64,000 bases of DNA from CAYNRE01 sp964399535 (GTDB taxonomy: Bacteria > Planctomycetota > Planctomycetia > Pirellulales > CAYNRE01). The translations under genes were made by a program, and so were the position numbers. Positions 32,422-41,044 of this stretch are shown in pieces. Within the stretch, counting starts at the first letter, position 1; each line of letters starts with the position of its first letter. The notes below the pieces were generated by a model. That model saw nothing but the letters and a program-made list of their open reading frames with translations. It searched no databases and was not told where the DNA came from. The stretch is from positions 1-64,000 of the forward strand of contig CAYNRE010000055.1 of the NCBI GenBank assembly GCA_964399535.1, given 5' to 3'.

Positions 32422-34629
32422 TCAGCCGCCGGCCGCGGTAGCGACCTTGGCGGTTGCCCCCTGCAGGGAACCATTCGAGGCGGTCAGCCGGACCGGCACT
32501 CCGTTCAAGATCGACTGCCCGACCACCGATTCGAGTTGCCGGTCGTCGACCCAATCGTTGAACGACACGCCCGGATGGGCTCCGGCCGTGTGTTGCCAGG
32601 CGGCCGACCGGGCATGGCCCCAGCCATGGGGCAGGCAAACCACCCCGGGTCGCATGTCCTCGGTCACTTCGATCGGCACTTCGTCCTGGTGCAAATCGGT
32701 TTCCAGCCGCGCGCGGTCGCCGTTGGCCAGGCCCCGGGCCTGCGCATCGGCCGGGTGAACGAGCAAGGTGCAGCGCGGGCGCCCCCGCACCAACTGGGGC
32801 ACGTTGTGCATCCAGGAGTTGTTGCTCTTCAGATCGCGACGGCCGATCATCAGCAGCACCGACTCGTCGCGGCCGGCGTCGACCGCCTGGCTCAGCTCGT
32901 CCAAAGCGCCGCGCAGGGCGGGCGCATCCAGGTGAATCTTTCGATCGCGATGCAAAATGCGGTGCCGGTAGCCAGGCTCCAGCGGGCCGAAGTCGAGCCC
33001 GTGCGTCGCTTGTTTCAACCGCTTGAGATTCAACCCACGGGACCAGGGCAGGAAGTGGTCGCCACGAGCCCCCAGCCTGAGCACCAGGTCGACCGGCGAA
33101 TCGGGGGTCCAGTGCCAGCCCAGGTGGCGACCCAGCCGATAGAACCAGTCCAGCGGGCGCATTCCGGTCGGCCCGCCGCCGAGCCGATACACCAGCTCGA
33201 GCAGAATCTCCCAGTCGCTCCGTTCGTCGGGCGACTTGGGTACCACGGGCGGCGACCAGCGAGCCACCTGCCGCACCGCGAACGAGTTCACGATCAGGTC
33301 CACGTGATCGTCGACCAGGCCCCAGGCGGGCGGCAAGATCACGTCGGCATGGCGGGTGGTTTCGTTCAGGTAAATGTCGACCGACACCATGAACTCGAGC
33401 TGCTCGAAGGCCCGATCGAGCCGCAGCCCGTTGGGAACCGAGAGCACGGGGTTGCCGGCCACGGTCAAAAGGCCTCGCACCTGGCCTGGGCCGGGCGTTT
33501 CGATCTCGTCGGCCAAGGTCGCGGCCGGTAGCTCGCCCAGGGTTTCGTTCAGGCCGCGCACCCGGCTCTTCCAGCGGGCATGGCCATCGCCGGTTAGTCG
33601 CAACAGCGGGGCGATATCGAACACCGGCCGAGGAAACATCCAGCCGCCCACCTGGCCCACTCGGTCCGTCGCCAGATTCAATAAGTCTGTGGCCAGCGTG
33701 GCCGCGGTGCCATGGGCCGAATTGCAAACGCCCACCCGCGAATAAGCCACCGGGGCCCGGGCGGCGGCGAATTCGCTCGCCAGGCGGCGAATCGTGCTGG
33801 CGTCGATCCCCACGTAGCGGGCGACCCGCTCGGGCGTAAAGGCGCGAATCTGGGCTTCCAGTTCGGGCCAACCGACGGTTTGATCGATCAGCCGAGCGCG
33901 ATCGACTTTTCCCTCGGACAGCAGCACCTCGATCATCGCCAACAGCAGCGGGGCATCGCCGTCGGGCAAGATCGCCAGGTGTTCATCGGCGTCGCGAGCG
34001 GTTTCGGTGCGGCGCGGATCGACCACCACCAGCCGCCCGCCCCGCTCGCGCAGCGCTCGCAGCCGGCCGCGAATGTCGGGGGCGGTGAGCATGCTGCCGT
34101 TGGAAGCGCGGGGATTCGCCCCCAGCATCAGCAAGTAATCGGTACGGTCGATGTCGGGAACGGGTAGCGCCAGCGACGAACCGTAGAGATAGTACGATAC
34201 GCAAAACCGGGGCGCCGTGTCTTGCGAACTGGCGCTCGAAACGTTGCGCGTGCCGAGTGCCCGAATCAAACTGTTGCGCAGCGCCAAGATGCCATGGTTG
34301 TGGGTAATGGGGTTGCCGAAATAGGCCGCCACCGAATCGGGGCCGTGCTGCCGCCGGAGCGCTTGCAGCCGCTCGGTTACCAGCGAGAGCGCTTCTTCCC
34401 AGCCAAAGGGCTCGAAATTGCCCTGGGGAGTGCGGCGCATCGGGGTGCGCAATCGGTCGGGGTCGTTGTGGACCTCGGCGATCGCGGCCCCCTTGGGGCA
34501 AATGTAGCCGTGCGAGAAAACGTCGTCGTGGTCGGGGCCGACCTCGAGGATGCGGTCTCCCTCGACTTCGAACTTCAGGCCACAGGTGGCCTCGCACAAG
34601 TGACAGGTGCGAAAAACGGTGTGCGCCAC
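32422..34629 (-). CDS. molybdopterin-dependent oxidoreductase with N-terminal 4Fe-4S cluster
   Basis: A 735-residue protein of the DMSO-reductase superfamily. The iron-sulphur ligands are C9, C12, C16 and C44 (CHLCEATC ... YICPKG). The molybdopterin core has GANPRASNGSM, VVDPRRTETA and a C-terminal domain with NSWMHNVPQLV and VCLPHGWGHARS. The metal-ligand region reads SSASSQD, so Ser rather than Cys/SeCys may bind molybdenum. There is no Tat signal, so it is cytoplasmic. The electron partner and substrate are unknown, with no adjacent ferredoxin subunit. GTG 34629 has GGAGGG eight bases upstream and is preferred to an in-frame extension to 34686. Confidence 0.88.
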   Translation of the reverse strand: MAHTVFRTCHLCEATCGLKFEVEGDRILEVGPDHDDVFSHGYICPKGAAIAEVHNDPDRLRTPMRRTPQGNFEPFGWEEALSLVTERLQALRRQHGPDSVAAYFGNPITHNHGILALRNSLIRALGTRNVSSASSQDTAPRFCVSYYLYGSSLALPVPDIDRTDYLLMLGANPRASNGSMLTAPDIRGRLRALRERGGRLVVVDPRRTETARDADEHLAILPDGDAPLLLAMIEVLLSEGKVDRARLIDQTVGWPELEAQIRAFTPERVARYVGIDASTIRRLASEFAAARAPVAYSRVGVCNSAHGTAATLATDLLNLATDRVGQVGGWMFPRPVFDIAPLLRLTGDGHARWKSRVRGLNETLGELPAATLADEIETPGPGQVRGLLTVAGNPVLSVPNGLRLDRAFEQLEFMVSVDIYLNETTRHADVILPPAWGLVDDHVDLIVNSFAVRQVARWSPPVVPKSPDERSDWEILLELVYRLGGGPTGMRPLDWFYRLGRHLGWHWTPDSPVDLVLRLGARGDHFLPWSRGLNLKRLKQATHGLDFGPLEPGYRHRILHRDRKIHLDAPALRGALDELSQAVDAGRDESVLLMIGRRDLKSNNSWMHNVPQLVRGRPRCTLLVHPADAQARGLANGDRARLETDLHQDEVPIEVTEDMRPGVVCLPHGWGHARSAAWQHTAGAHPGVSFNDWVDDRQLESVVGQSILNGVPVRLTASNGSLQGATAKVATAAGG

Positions 34630-34931
34630 GGGTCGGACCCTCCGCGAGAGATCGACAGGGCCAAGTGAGCCCAGGGATTGTAGCAAAACGCCCCTGGGTG
34701 AGCTCGATTGCCTCGGTAGCCCCCCGGCCAGGCATTCCGCCGCCAGGATCCCGAGGTGGGGCGCCCTGGATTGGCCGCCGCCGGTTGGCTCGGTTCGCCG
34801 CGGGGCATTACAATCTGGCCGCCCCGCTCGATGGTCCGGCCAGGAACCTGCCGGGCGCGCGGTGCGCCGGGCCTCTCCGGCCGCGACACTCGAACGGCTC
34901 TGGCCGAGCCGCCAATCAGGTCGAAATCGCC
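34630..34931. promoter_or_regulatory. divergent region with promoter candidate TTGGCT-18-TACAAT
   Basis: No gene. On the plus strand TTGGCT at 34785-34790 and TACAAT at 34809-34814 are 18 bases apart, about 118 bases upstream of the Tat-signal epimerase start. The minus-strand side holds the molybdoenzyme's GGAGGG. No regulator site was recognised. Confidence 0.4.
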
Positions 34932-35852
34932 ATGAACCAACCCCTTTCGCGACGTACCTGGCTCGCGCGCAGCCTGGCGGGAGCCGGCCTGGGGGCCGCC
35001 GGGATGGCAGGCCTGGGGAGCACGGCCCTTGGCATCGAACCCATTGCCCGGCTCGGCGGTGCCCACTTCAAATTCAGCCTGGCGGCCTACAGCTACCGCG
35101 ATTTCTTCCGGGGCGATCCGCCGCCGATGACCCTCTCGGATTTTATCGCCGACTGCGCTCGGCTTGGCCTGGAAGGCACCGAGCTGACCAGCTACTACTT
35201 TCCTCGCGACCTGACCGAAAACTACTTGCGCCAACTCCGGAGCGAATGTTTCCGGCTGGGGCTCGACGTTTCGGGCACCGCCGTGGGGAACGACTTCTGC
35301 CACCCGCCCGGCGAAGCCCGCGCGCGCGAAATTGCCCAGGTAAAGCGCTGGATCGACTACGCCGAAGTTCTCGGCGCGCCGGTAATTCGCATCTTCTCGG
35401 GCAAAGCCCGCGCGGGCCAAAGCCCCGACGAGGCTCATCGGCTGGCCGTCGAAGCCATGGAAGAATGTTGCGCCTACGCCGGCCGCCGCGGAATTTACCT
35501 GGCGCTGGAAAACCACGGCGGACTCACCACCACGGCCGAGGGCCTGCTGGCCCTGGTGGCCGATGTGAAAAGCCCTTGGTTCGGCGTGAATCTCGACACC
35601 GGTAACTTTCACAGCTCCGACATCTACGGAGACCTGGCCCGGGTCGCCCCCTACGCGATCAACGTGCAGGTAAAGGTTGTGATTCGTCCGGAAAGCGGGC
35701 CCGAAGAGCCCACCGATTTCGCCCGGCTGGCCAAGCTGCTTCGCGACGCCGGCTACCGAGGCTATATCGTGCTGGAGTACGAAGAGCGCGAGGACCCTCG
35801 ACAGGCCTGCCCCCGGTTTCTCAAGGAAATGCGGGCAGCCTTCACCGCGTAG
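34932..35852 (+). CDS. Tat-exported sugar phosphate isomerase/epimerase-like protein
   Basis: A 306-residue protein with a twin-arginine signal (SRRTWLARSLAG near residues 6-17, followed by an Ala/Gly-rich hydrophobic stretch to about 35). The TIM-barrel domain contains GLEGTELTSYYFP, VIRIFSGKARAG, LALENHGG (metal Glu), GVNLDTGNFHSSD (Asp and His) and YIVLEYEERED (Glu), so the active-site set looks complete. Planctomycetes carry many such exported relatives, and the sugar substrate is unknown. ATG 34932 is favoured over in-frame codons upstream because the Tat motif then begins the protein. It is divergent from the molybdoenzyme gene. Confidence 0.88.
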   Translation: MNQPLSRRTWLARSLAGAGLGAAGMAGLGSTALGIEPIARLGGAHFKFSLAAYSYRDFFRGDPPPMTLSDFIADCARLGLEGTELTSYYFPRDLTENYLRQLRSECFRLGLDVSGTAVGNDFCHPPGEARAREIAQVKRWIDYAEVLGAPVIRIFSGKARAGQSPDEAHRLAVEAMEECCAYAGRRGIYLALENHGGLTTTAEGLLALVADVKSPWFGVNLDTGNFHSSDIYGDLARVAPYAINVQVKVVIRPESGPEEPTDFARLAKLLRDAGYRGYIVLEYEEREDPRQACPRFLKEMRAAFTA

Positions 35853-35897
35853 CTGGCGCTGCGCTCCCTTGGGCCGCGCTCCGCGGCGAAGCGCCAG
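35853..35897. terminator. hairpin between convergent genes (possible bidirectional terminator)
   Basis: CTGGCGCT (35853-35860) pairs with AGCGCCAG (35890-35897) across a GC-rich loop, exactly between two convergent stop codons. No T-tract follows on either strand, so intrinsic termination is uncertain. Confidence 0.35.
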
Positions 35898-35943
35898 GGC
35901 TGGGCAACCGCGCTCGGCTGGCGTGTCCCCTTGGGCGCGGCGG

Positions 35944-36630
35944 TTAAAGCCAGACCAACTCCGTGGTTTGCCACAGCATGGGCATTCCGGCCAGCCAGCG
36001 GAGCACCAGCGAAGCCAGCACAAAACCGCTGTAGTGCAGCGCGGCCGTGCCGAAGTCCAGGTCGAAGCAGGCGAACGCCACCCCTGCCCCGACCAGCACA
36101 AACGGCGGCGCCAAAAGAAACCAAACCCACGATTCGCCAGTGGTCCAATCGTCGGGCAACAGGCCGAACACGCCCCACAGGGCCGCGTAGGCCAGGGCAC
36201 AGGCGCCGGCCCTCAGGTACAGGGCCGACCCGCGATACGGCTCCAGCTCGCTATCGCGCAGAATGGAGTAGGCCCCCACCGAAAGCGGAAAGGCCACGGC
36301 CACTAGCCCCAGGGCCCGCAGCCACCACTGCTCGCGAATCACCGGCCCGGCCAGCCAGGCCACGAGCACGGTGCCCAGCAGCCCCCCGACCATGGCCGCG
36401 ATCGCCCCGTGGCTCAGCTTGGTTTCCGCGCGCTCCAAGGGCTTGAGTACCGGACGGCCCTTGGTATCTTTGCCGCCGCCGAACGCCTCGGGCTCGGCGA
36501 TTTTCACGTCGTCGGGGCTCGGTACCCGGATCACCGCCTTGCACTTAGGGCAGGGTCCCTGCTTGCCCGCGAATTTTTCGGCGACGTTGAACTTCGCTCC
36601 GCAGCCGGAACAGATCACCAGAATCGGCAT
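35944..36630 (-). CDS. zinc-ribbon plus multi-helix membrane protein (hypothetical)
   Basis: A 228-residue protein starting with a zinc ribbon: CxxC at C7/C10 (CSGCG) and CxxC at C27/C30 (CPKC), in a pattern KFNVAEKFAGKQGPCPKC common in planctomycete membrane proteins. A charged linker (residues 40-70) and four to five transmembrane helices follow. The function is unknown; the ribbon probably faces the cytoplasm. ATG 36630 puts the ribbon at the N-terminus. The tandem-ACT gene ends 99 bases upstream on the same strand, and co-transcription is possible. Confidence 0.75.
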   Translation of the reverse strand: MPILVICSGCGAKFNVAEKFAGKQGPCPKCKAVIRVPSPDDVKIAEPEAFGGGKDTKGRPVLKPLERAETKLSHGAIAAMVGGLLGTVLVAWLAGPVIREQWWLRALGLVAVAFPLSVGAYSILRDSELEPYRGSALYLRAGACALAYAALWGVFGLLPDDWTTGESWVWFLLAPPFVLVGAGVAFACFDLDFGTAALHYSGFVLASLVLRWLAGMPMLWQTTELVWL

Positions 36631-36729
36631 ACGGGCGGTTACCTCAGACAGGTCGTACGATCGGGCTACCGCAGGCCAACCCAAGGCGCCGGGCCCAGGC
36701 GCGCCGCTGGCCCCTTGGGGGGCGGCGGG

Positions 36730-37224
36730 CTACTCGGTGTCGTCGGCCAGGTCTCCCTCGGTAATCATGGTGAACCCCTTCGAGGCCAGGGTCTCCAGCC
36801 CCGCCTCGATGTTGTCGACCATCAGCGCCACGGCCGGCCGGCCGTGCGGACGCCACAACATGGGGTAGGCCTGAATAATGTTCACCTCGGCCTGCAACAG
36901 CGCGGTGCAGACCCGCAAGAGCGGCTGGGGGTCATCGGGCAGCTCGATGCCGATCAGGTCGGTTTCCACCAGCGGCAGCCCGGCCCGCTCCAAAATTTCG
37001 CGCCCTTGCTCGGGCCGGCTGAGCAGGAATCGGACGAAGGCGCACTCGGTGCTGTCGACGATCGACAGGGCGACGATCTTCACCTTGCTGCCTTCGAACC
37101 GGCGGACCACCTCGAGGAGCTGGCCAACCCGGTTCTCCAGGAACACGGTGAACTGGCGAATCGCGGGGTAATTGCGGCCGCGTGCGGTGGCGAAGTCGGT
37201 CGGACTATGTCCGCCCAGGCTCAT
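36730..37224 (-). CDS. tandem ACT-domain protein
   Basis: A 164-residue protein with two consecutive ACT folds: residues about 22-80 begin QFTVFLENRVGQLLEVVRRF, and about 88-160 contain PDDPQPLLRVCTALLQAEVNII. ACT domains bind amino acids to regulate enzymes, as in acetolactate synthase regulatory subunits, but none of the catalytic partner genes is next to it. It is probably a small soluble ligand-binding regulator. Position upstream of the zinc-ribbon gene on the same strand gives no clear clue. Confidence 0.8.
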   Translation of the reverse strand: MSLGGHSPTDFATARGRNYPAIRQFTVFLENRVGQLLEVVRRFEGSKVKIVALSIVDSTECAFVRFLLSRPEQGREILERAGLPLVETDLIGIELPDDPQPLLRVCTALLQAEVNIIQAYPMLWRPHGRPAVALMVDNIEAGLETLASKGFTMITEGDLADDTE

Positions 37225-37421
37225 GCTTGAATTCCGGCTGAAAAAACCATTCCAAAAGCGCGGCGGGCAGTAGTTTGCGCACCCGCGCCGATCGGGTAGA
37301 ACCAGACGAGAATGTTAGGCCGCACCGGTAGTTAGGTCAACCGCGGCGCACCAGCAGCGGGCCCGGGGCGGGGCGTTTGCCCCCTGGGAATCCGCCGACC
37401 CCCGTCTAGCCAGGCAATCCG

Positions 37422-37856
37422 ATGTCGGACCAGCTCGAGATCGAAATCCGCGTTCGCTACCAGGAAACCGACGCGATGGGGGTGCTCCATCACGCCAATT
37501 ACCTGACTTATTACGAAATCGGGCGGACCGAACTGCTGCGCAGCCAGGGCCTGAGCTACCGGGAGCTGGAAGCCAGCGGGCTGTTTATGGTGGTGGTACG
37601 AATCAGCTCGCGCTACTACCGCCCTGCCCGGTACGACGACCAGCTTCTCTTACGCACGCGGCTGACCCGGGTCACGGCCGGGAAGATCGAGCACGAGTAC
37701 GAGCTGTTTCGCGACGGGGAGCGGATCGCGGTGGGCGAAAGCACACTGGCCTGCGTGGACCGCAACGGCATTCTGCAGCGGGTACCGGGCTGGCTCCGGG
37801 ATCGCAACCCGGCCCCCAGCGAGGCCCTGCCGAAGGTCCGCCGACGAAGGCCGTAG
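37422..37856 (+). CDS. acyl-CoA thioesterase, YbgC/4-hydroxybenzoyl-CoA thioesterase family
   Basis: A 144-residue hotdog-fold thioesterase. The active-site motif YQETDAMGVLHHANYLTYYE (residues 13-32) contains the catalytic Asp17 and the helix with His/Asn typical of YbgC. It hydrolyses acyl-CoA thioesters; in many bacteria YbgC sits in the tol-pal cluster, but no tol gene is present here. The start is the ATG at 37422. Confidence 0.88.
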   Translation: MSDQLEIEIRVRYQETDAMGVLHHANYLTYYEIGRTELLRSQGLSYRELEASGLFMVVVRISSRYYRPARYDDQLLLRTRLTRVTAGKIEHEYELFRDGERIAVGESTLACVDRNGILQRVPGWLRDRNPAPSEALPKVRRRRP

Positions 37857-38442
37857 CGGGGGCTGGGATTGCGCCGCGCGGCGACCGGGCAGCGATAGCA
37901 CCCGTTCGAGCTCTGGCTCAGAAATCAAGAAGCAAATTGGACTGCCTGACTAGTTGGCAATCGACTGTTTGAGCCGGTGATTCGGGCCTTACTTGGACAG
38001 TTGCTGTCGACGCACTCTGCGGGCTTAGATCGACTCCCAGAGTACCTGCTGACACTCTCACCTAGCCGGGTAGTGGCTTATCGAATCCACCGTGAATGCT
38101 CGACGAGGACCAGTCGCGAGATGGTGAGTCGAACTCGTGCCGGGCCGAGCTGTAGTCCGCACACCCCCCCGGTTCGCCTTCGTCAATAATCGTGGGTCCC
38201 CAATATAGGCAGGGCCTGGCACCTCGACCGCGGATTCTCGATTCGGAGCAACGATGTCCTTACTTAGTGCCGGGCGTCGCTAAGTGGTTAGGTTGCAGCT
38301 CGCTGTTCAGCCCAAGCAATGGCACGGGACGAGCATCCCTGAACGCCCGCCAAGCGCCGGCACGGCGCCCTTCGGCTATAGTCCATGTCCCCCAAGGCGT
38401 GGAGCCTGGGATGAAAATCGACGGCGATCCTGGGACCACGAA
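37857..38442. other. 586-bp intergenic region, composition less GC-rich
   Basis: No supported gene, tRNA or riboswitch motif. The part from about 37915 to 38290 is visibly richer in A and T than its surroundings and has stop codons in all frames. That suggests decayed or foreign DNA rather than a simple promoter. TATAGT at 38383 lacks a -35 partner. The secreted lyase gene begins at 38443. Confidence 0.4.
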
Positions 38443-39855
38443 ATGTTGCTTAGCCCTCACCATCAGTTTCGCCTGGCTCTCGTCGTCGCCGCTGGCACGC
38501 TGCTGGCCCTGGCCGGTGCCGGCCCGAGCGCGCGAGCCGAAGAGGCCGGCGAGGCACCGCCGCCAGGGGCGAACCTGGCCTTTCCCGGTGCGGAAGGATT
38601 CGGCCGGCTGGCTCGCGGAGGACGCGGCGGCGATGTCTACCACGTTACCAACCTGAACGACGACGGCGAAGGCTCGCTCCGCAGCGGAATTCGGCAGGCC
38701 CGCGGACCACGCACGATCGTGTTCGATGTGTCGGGAACCATCGAACTCCGGTCGCCGCTGGTCATCGACCAATCGTATCTGACCATCGCCGGCCAATCGG
38801 CGCCGGGAATGGGCATTTGTCTGAAGGACCAGACGTTTCGCATCAAGAACGCTTCCCACGTCATCGTGCGTTATCTTCGCGTCCGACTGGGCGACGAGAA
38901 CAAGCCACGGCCGTCGGGGCCCGACTGTATCAACACCGACGACGTCGATTACGTGATTTTCGACCACCTCACGGCGAGCTGGGGAATCGACGGCATTCAC
39001 GACTTGAGACGCGGCGGAAACGTGACCTTGCAGTGGTCGATCTACGCCGAAGCGCTGCACGACAGCATTCACGAGAAAGGGCCGCACGCGATGCTGGCCT
39101 CGTTTCGAGACCTTACCGGCGGAGTTTCCCTGCACCACAACCTGTTGGCCAGCAGCCGCGAGCGGCACCCGACCCTGGGAGGAAGCCCGCGCACCGACCC
39201 CAACGCGGTGGTCGATTTTCGCAATAACGTGGTCTACAACGTGCGCGGCGCGACGAACCTGGGAAATTGCCGGATCAATGTAATTGCCAACTACTACCGC
39301 CCCGGCCCCGATACGCCGCCGGGCTCGCTTCCGCTCGCCACCAAGACCGAGAACCCGGGCGCCTGTCGGGCCTATTTGGCCGAGAATCTGTTCGAGGGGC
39401 AGCCTGCACTTACCGCCGATAATTACGCGGCAATCGCCCTGGATCGTTGGGCCCAGGGAAATTATCTGTCGGTGTCGCTGGACCAGATTCGCGCGCCGGG
39501 CGAGTTCGAGATTGGCGCGGCGCGGCCCCGCACCGACAGCGCGGAGGATTCGTACCAACGGGTTTCGCGAGCTGCCGGGGCCTCGCTACGGCGCGACGCG
39601 GCGGATGAGCGGCTGGTTCGCGGCGTGGAGGACCGAAGCCACCGGATGATTGATTCGCAGCAGGCGGTCGGCGGATGGCCGGCGCTTGAAAGCCAACCCC
39701 CGGCATGGGATACGGACCGGGACGGAATGCCCGATGCGTGGGAACGTCAGAGCGGCCTGGACCCCAGGAATGCCGAAGATCGCAATGGCGACCGCGACCA
39801 GGACGGGTTCACGAACCTGGAGGAGTATTTAAACGGGCTTGTACCAAGCGACTGA
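38443..39855 (+). CDS. secreted pectate-lyase-like polysaccharide lyase
   Basis: A 470-residue exported protein. A signal peptide (residues 1-32, ending ARA) precedes a right-handed beta-helix of the pectate-lyase superfamily: FPGAEGFGRLARGGRGGDVY, the early LNDDGEGSLRSGIRQA coil, and the central INTDDVDYVIFDHLTASWG that matches the PL1 active-site face. The C-terminus carries a thrombospondin-3-like calcium repeat (DTDRDGMPDAWERQSGLDP, then NGDRDQDGFTNLEEYL). It would cleave pectin-like or other uronate polymers outside the cell. ATG 38443 starts at the signal peptide; an in-frame upstream extension is not plausible. No CAZyme partners are adjacent. Confidence 0.85.
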   Translation: MLLSPHHQFRLALVVAAGTLLALAGAGPSARAEEAGEAPPPGANLAFPGAEGFGRLARGGRGGDVYHVTNLNDDGEGSLRSGIRQARGPRTIVFDVSGTIELRSPLVIDQSYLTIAGQSAPGMGICLKDQTFRIKNASHVIVRYLRVRLGDENKPRPSGPDCINTDDVDYVIFDHLTASWGIDGIHDLRRGGNVTLQWSIYAEALHDSIHEKGPHAMLASFRDLTGGVSLHHNLLASSRERHPTLGGSPRTDPNAVVDFRNNVVYNVRGATNLGNCRINVIANYYRPGPDTPPGSLPLATKTENPGACRAYLAENLFEGQPALTADNYAAIALDRWAQGNYLSVSLDQIRAPGEFEIGAARPRTDSAEDSYQRVSRAAGASLRRDAADERLVRGVEDRSHRMIDSQQAVGGWPALESQPPAWDTDRDGMPDAWERQSGLDPRNAEDRNGDRDQDGFTNLEEYLNGLVPSD

Positions 39856-39975
39856 TGGGCAAGCACCCCGCTGCGCTTCCGCGCGGTTGGGCACTCCAGT
39901 GCGGTTTGGTAAACCCGGCCCCCGGCCCGACGATCTCGCGTCGCGCGATTTGGCGGCGCCCCGCACCGCCCCGCC

Positions 39976-40806
39976 CTACCCTGTCGACCGGATCACGCCC
40001 TCTTCGGGGCTGCTCGCGTTGGCGTACAGCTTCTTCGGTATCCGGCCCGCCAGATAGGCCCAGCGGCCCGACTGGCAGGCCGCCTGCATCGCCCGGGCCA
40101 TGAGCAGCGGGTCGGCCGCGTGGGCGATTCCCGTGTTGAGCAGCACCCCGTCGACCCCCAGCTCCATCGCCACGGTCACATCGCTGGCGGTGCCTACTCC
40201 CGCGTCGACAATCACCGGGTAATCGGGATCCTCCTCCTTGAGATATTCCAGGCAAATCCGCAGGTTGTTGGGGTTCAGAATTCCCTGCCCCGAGCCAATC
40301 GGGCTGCCGGCCGGCATGACGCTGGCCGCCCCGGCCTGCTTCAAACGGCGCGCCACGATCGGGTCGTCGCTGGTGTAGCACAACACCTGAAAGCCGTCGT
40401 CCACGAGCTGTTGGGTCGCCTCGAGCGTGGCCACGGGGTCGGGCAGCAGCGTTTTCGGGTCGCCCAATACTTCTAGCTTCACCCAGTCGGCCCCGGGGTT
40501 TTCCAGGCCCAGCAGAATCTCGCGGCCCAAGCGGGCCACGCGGACGGCGTCGGCCGCGCTATAGCAGCCGGCCGTATTGGGAAGCAGCGTGTACCGACGA
40601 TGATCGATGGCGTCGAGCAGGTTGCGCCCCTGGGCGTCGAAAAGGCGCTCGCGGCGCACCGCCACGGTAATGCAATCCGTGCCGCTGGCATCGAGGCAGT
40701 CGGCCATGAGCGCGTAGCTGGCGTACTTGCCCGTACCCACGATTAGCCGGCTGGCCAGAGTGTGGGTGCCAATTCTTAGGCAGGCGCCCGCCGTGTCGAG
40801 GGCCAT
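39976..40806 (-). CDS. thiG: thiazole synthase ThiG
   Basis: A 276-residue TIM-barrel enzyme that forms the thiazole phosphate of thiamine from deoxyxylulose phosphate, dehydroglycine and ThiS thiocarboxylate. The Schiff-base lysine is Lys110 in WVKLEVLGD. Other family signatures are TGKYAS (residues 25-30), PAGSPIGSG and VGTASDVTVAMELG. It starts at ATG 40806, four bases after the thiS stop, and the pair is clearly an operon. thiH/thiO, thiF and the other thiamine genes are not in the window. No TPP riboswitch motif is seen upstream of the operon. Confidence 0.95.
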   Translation of the reverse strand: MALDTAGACLRIGTHTLASRLIVGTGKYASYALMADCLDASGTDCITVAVRRERLFDAQGRNLLDAIDHRRYTLLPNTAGCYSAADAVRVARLGREILLGLENPGADWVKLEVLGDPKTLLPDPVATLEATQQLVDDGFQVLCYTSDDPIVARRLKQAGAASVMPAGSPIGSGQGILNPNNLRICLEYLKEEDPDYPVIVDAGVGTASDVTVAMELGVDGVLLNTGIAHAADPLLMARAMQAACQSGRWAYLAGRIPKKLYANASSPEEGVIRSTG

Positions 40807-40810
40807 CGGC

Positions 40811-41044
40811 TCAGCCTCCTCCGACCAGGGTAACCACTTCCACCTGGTCGCCGCCGGCCAGGGTGTGTCGGTCGTGGGCGGTTCGCGGAACCAGCTCGAG
40901 GTTGACTTCCACGGCCACCGGCCGGCCGGCCAGGCCCAGTTCGGCCAACAACTCGGCCACGCGCGTGCCGGCGGCAATGCGGCGCGGTTGGCCATTGCAA
41001 ACGATGGTGAGCGGCTCAGGGGGGTCGGCGGGCTGGGTGCTCAT
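40811..41044 (-). CDS. thiS: sulphur carrier protein ThiS
   Basis: A 77-residue ubiquitin-like protein ending in the essential Gly-Gly tail (LVGGG). The fold is signalled by TIVCNGQPRR at the first strand, AELLAELGL in the helix, and the DQVEVVTLVGGG C-terminal strand with its Gly-Gly. An N-terminal extension of about 12 residues is longer than in typical ThiS (about 66). The ATG at 41044 shares one base with the TAA of the upstream gene (TAATG), so translation is coupled. ThiS provides sulphur to ThiG, the next gene. Confidence 0.93.
   Translation of the reverse strand: MSTQPADPPEPLTIVCNGQPRRIAAGTRVAELLAELGLAGRPVAVEVNLELVPRTAHDRHTLAGGDQVEVVTLVGGG

Noticed and set aside
34575..36200. 541-codon minus-strand frame across the epimerase gene
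   Set aside because: Overlaps the certain Tat-signal epimerase gene on the other strand and has no domain; high-GC artefact.
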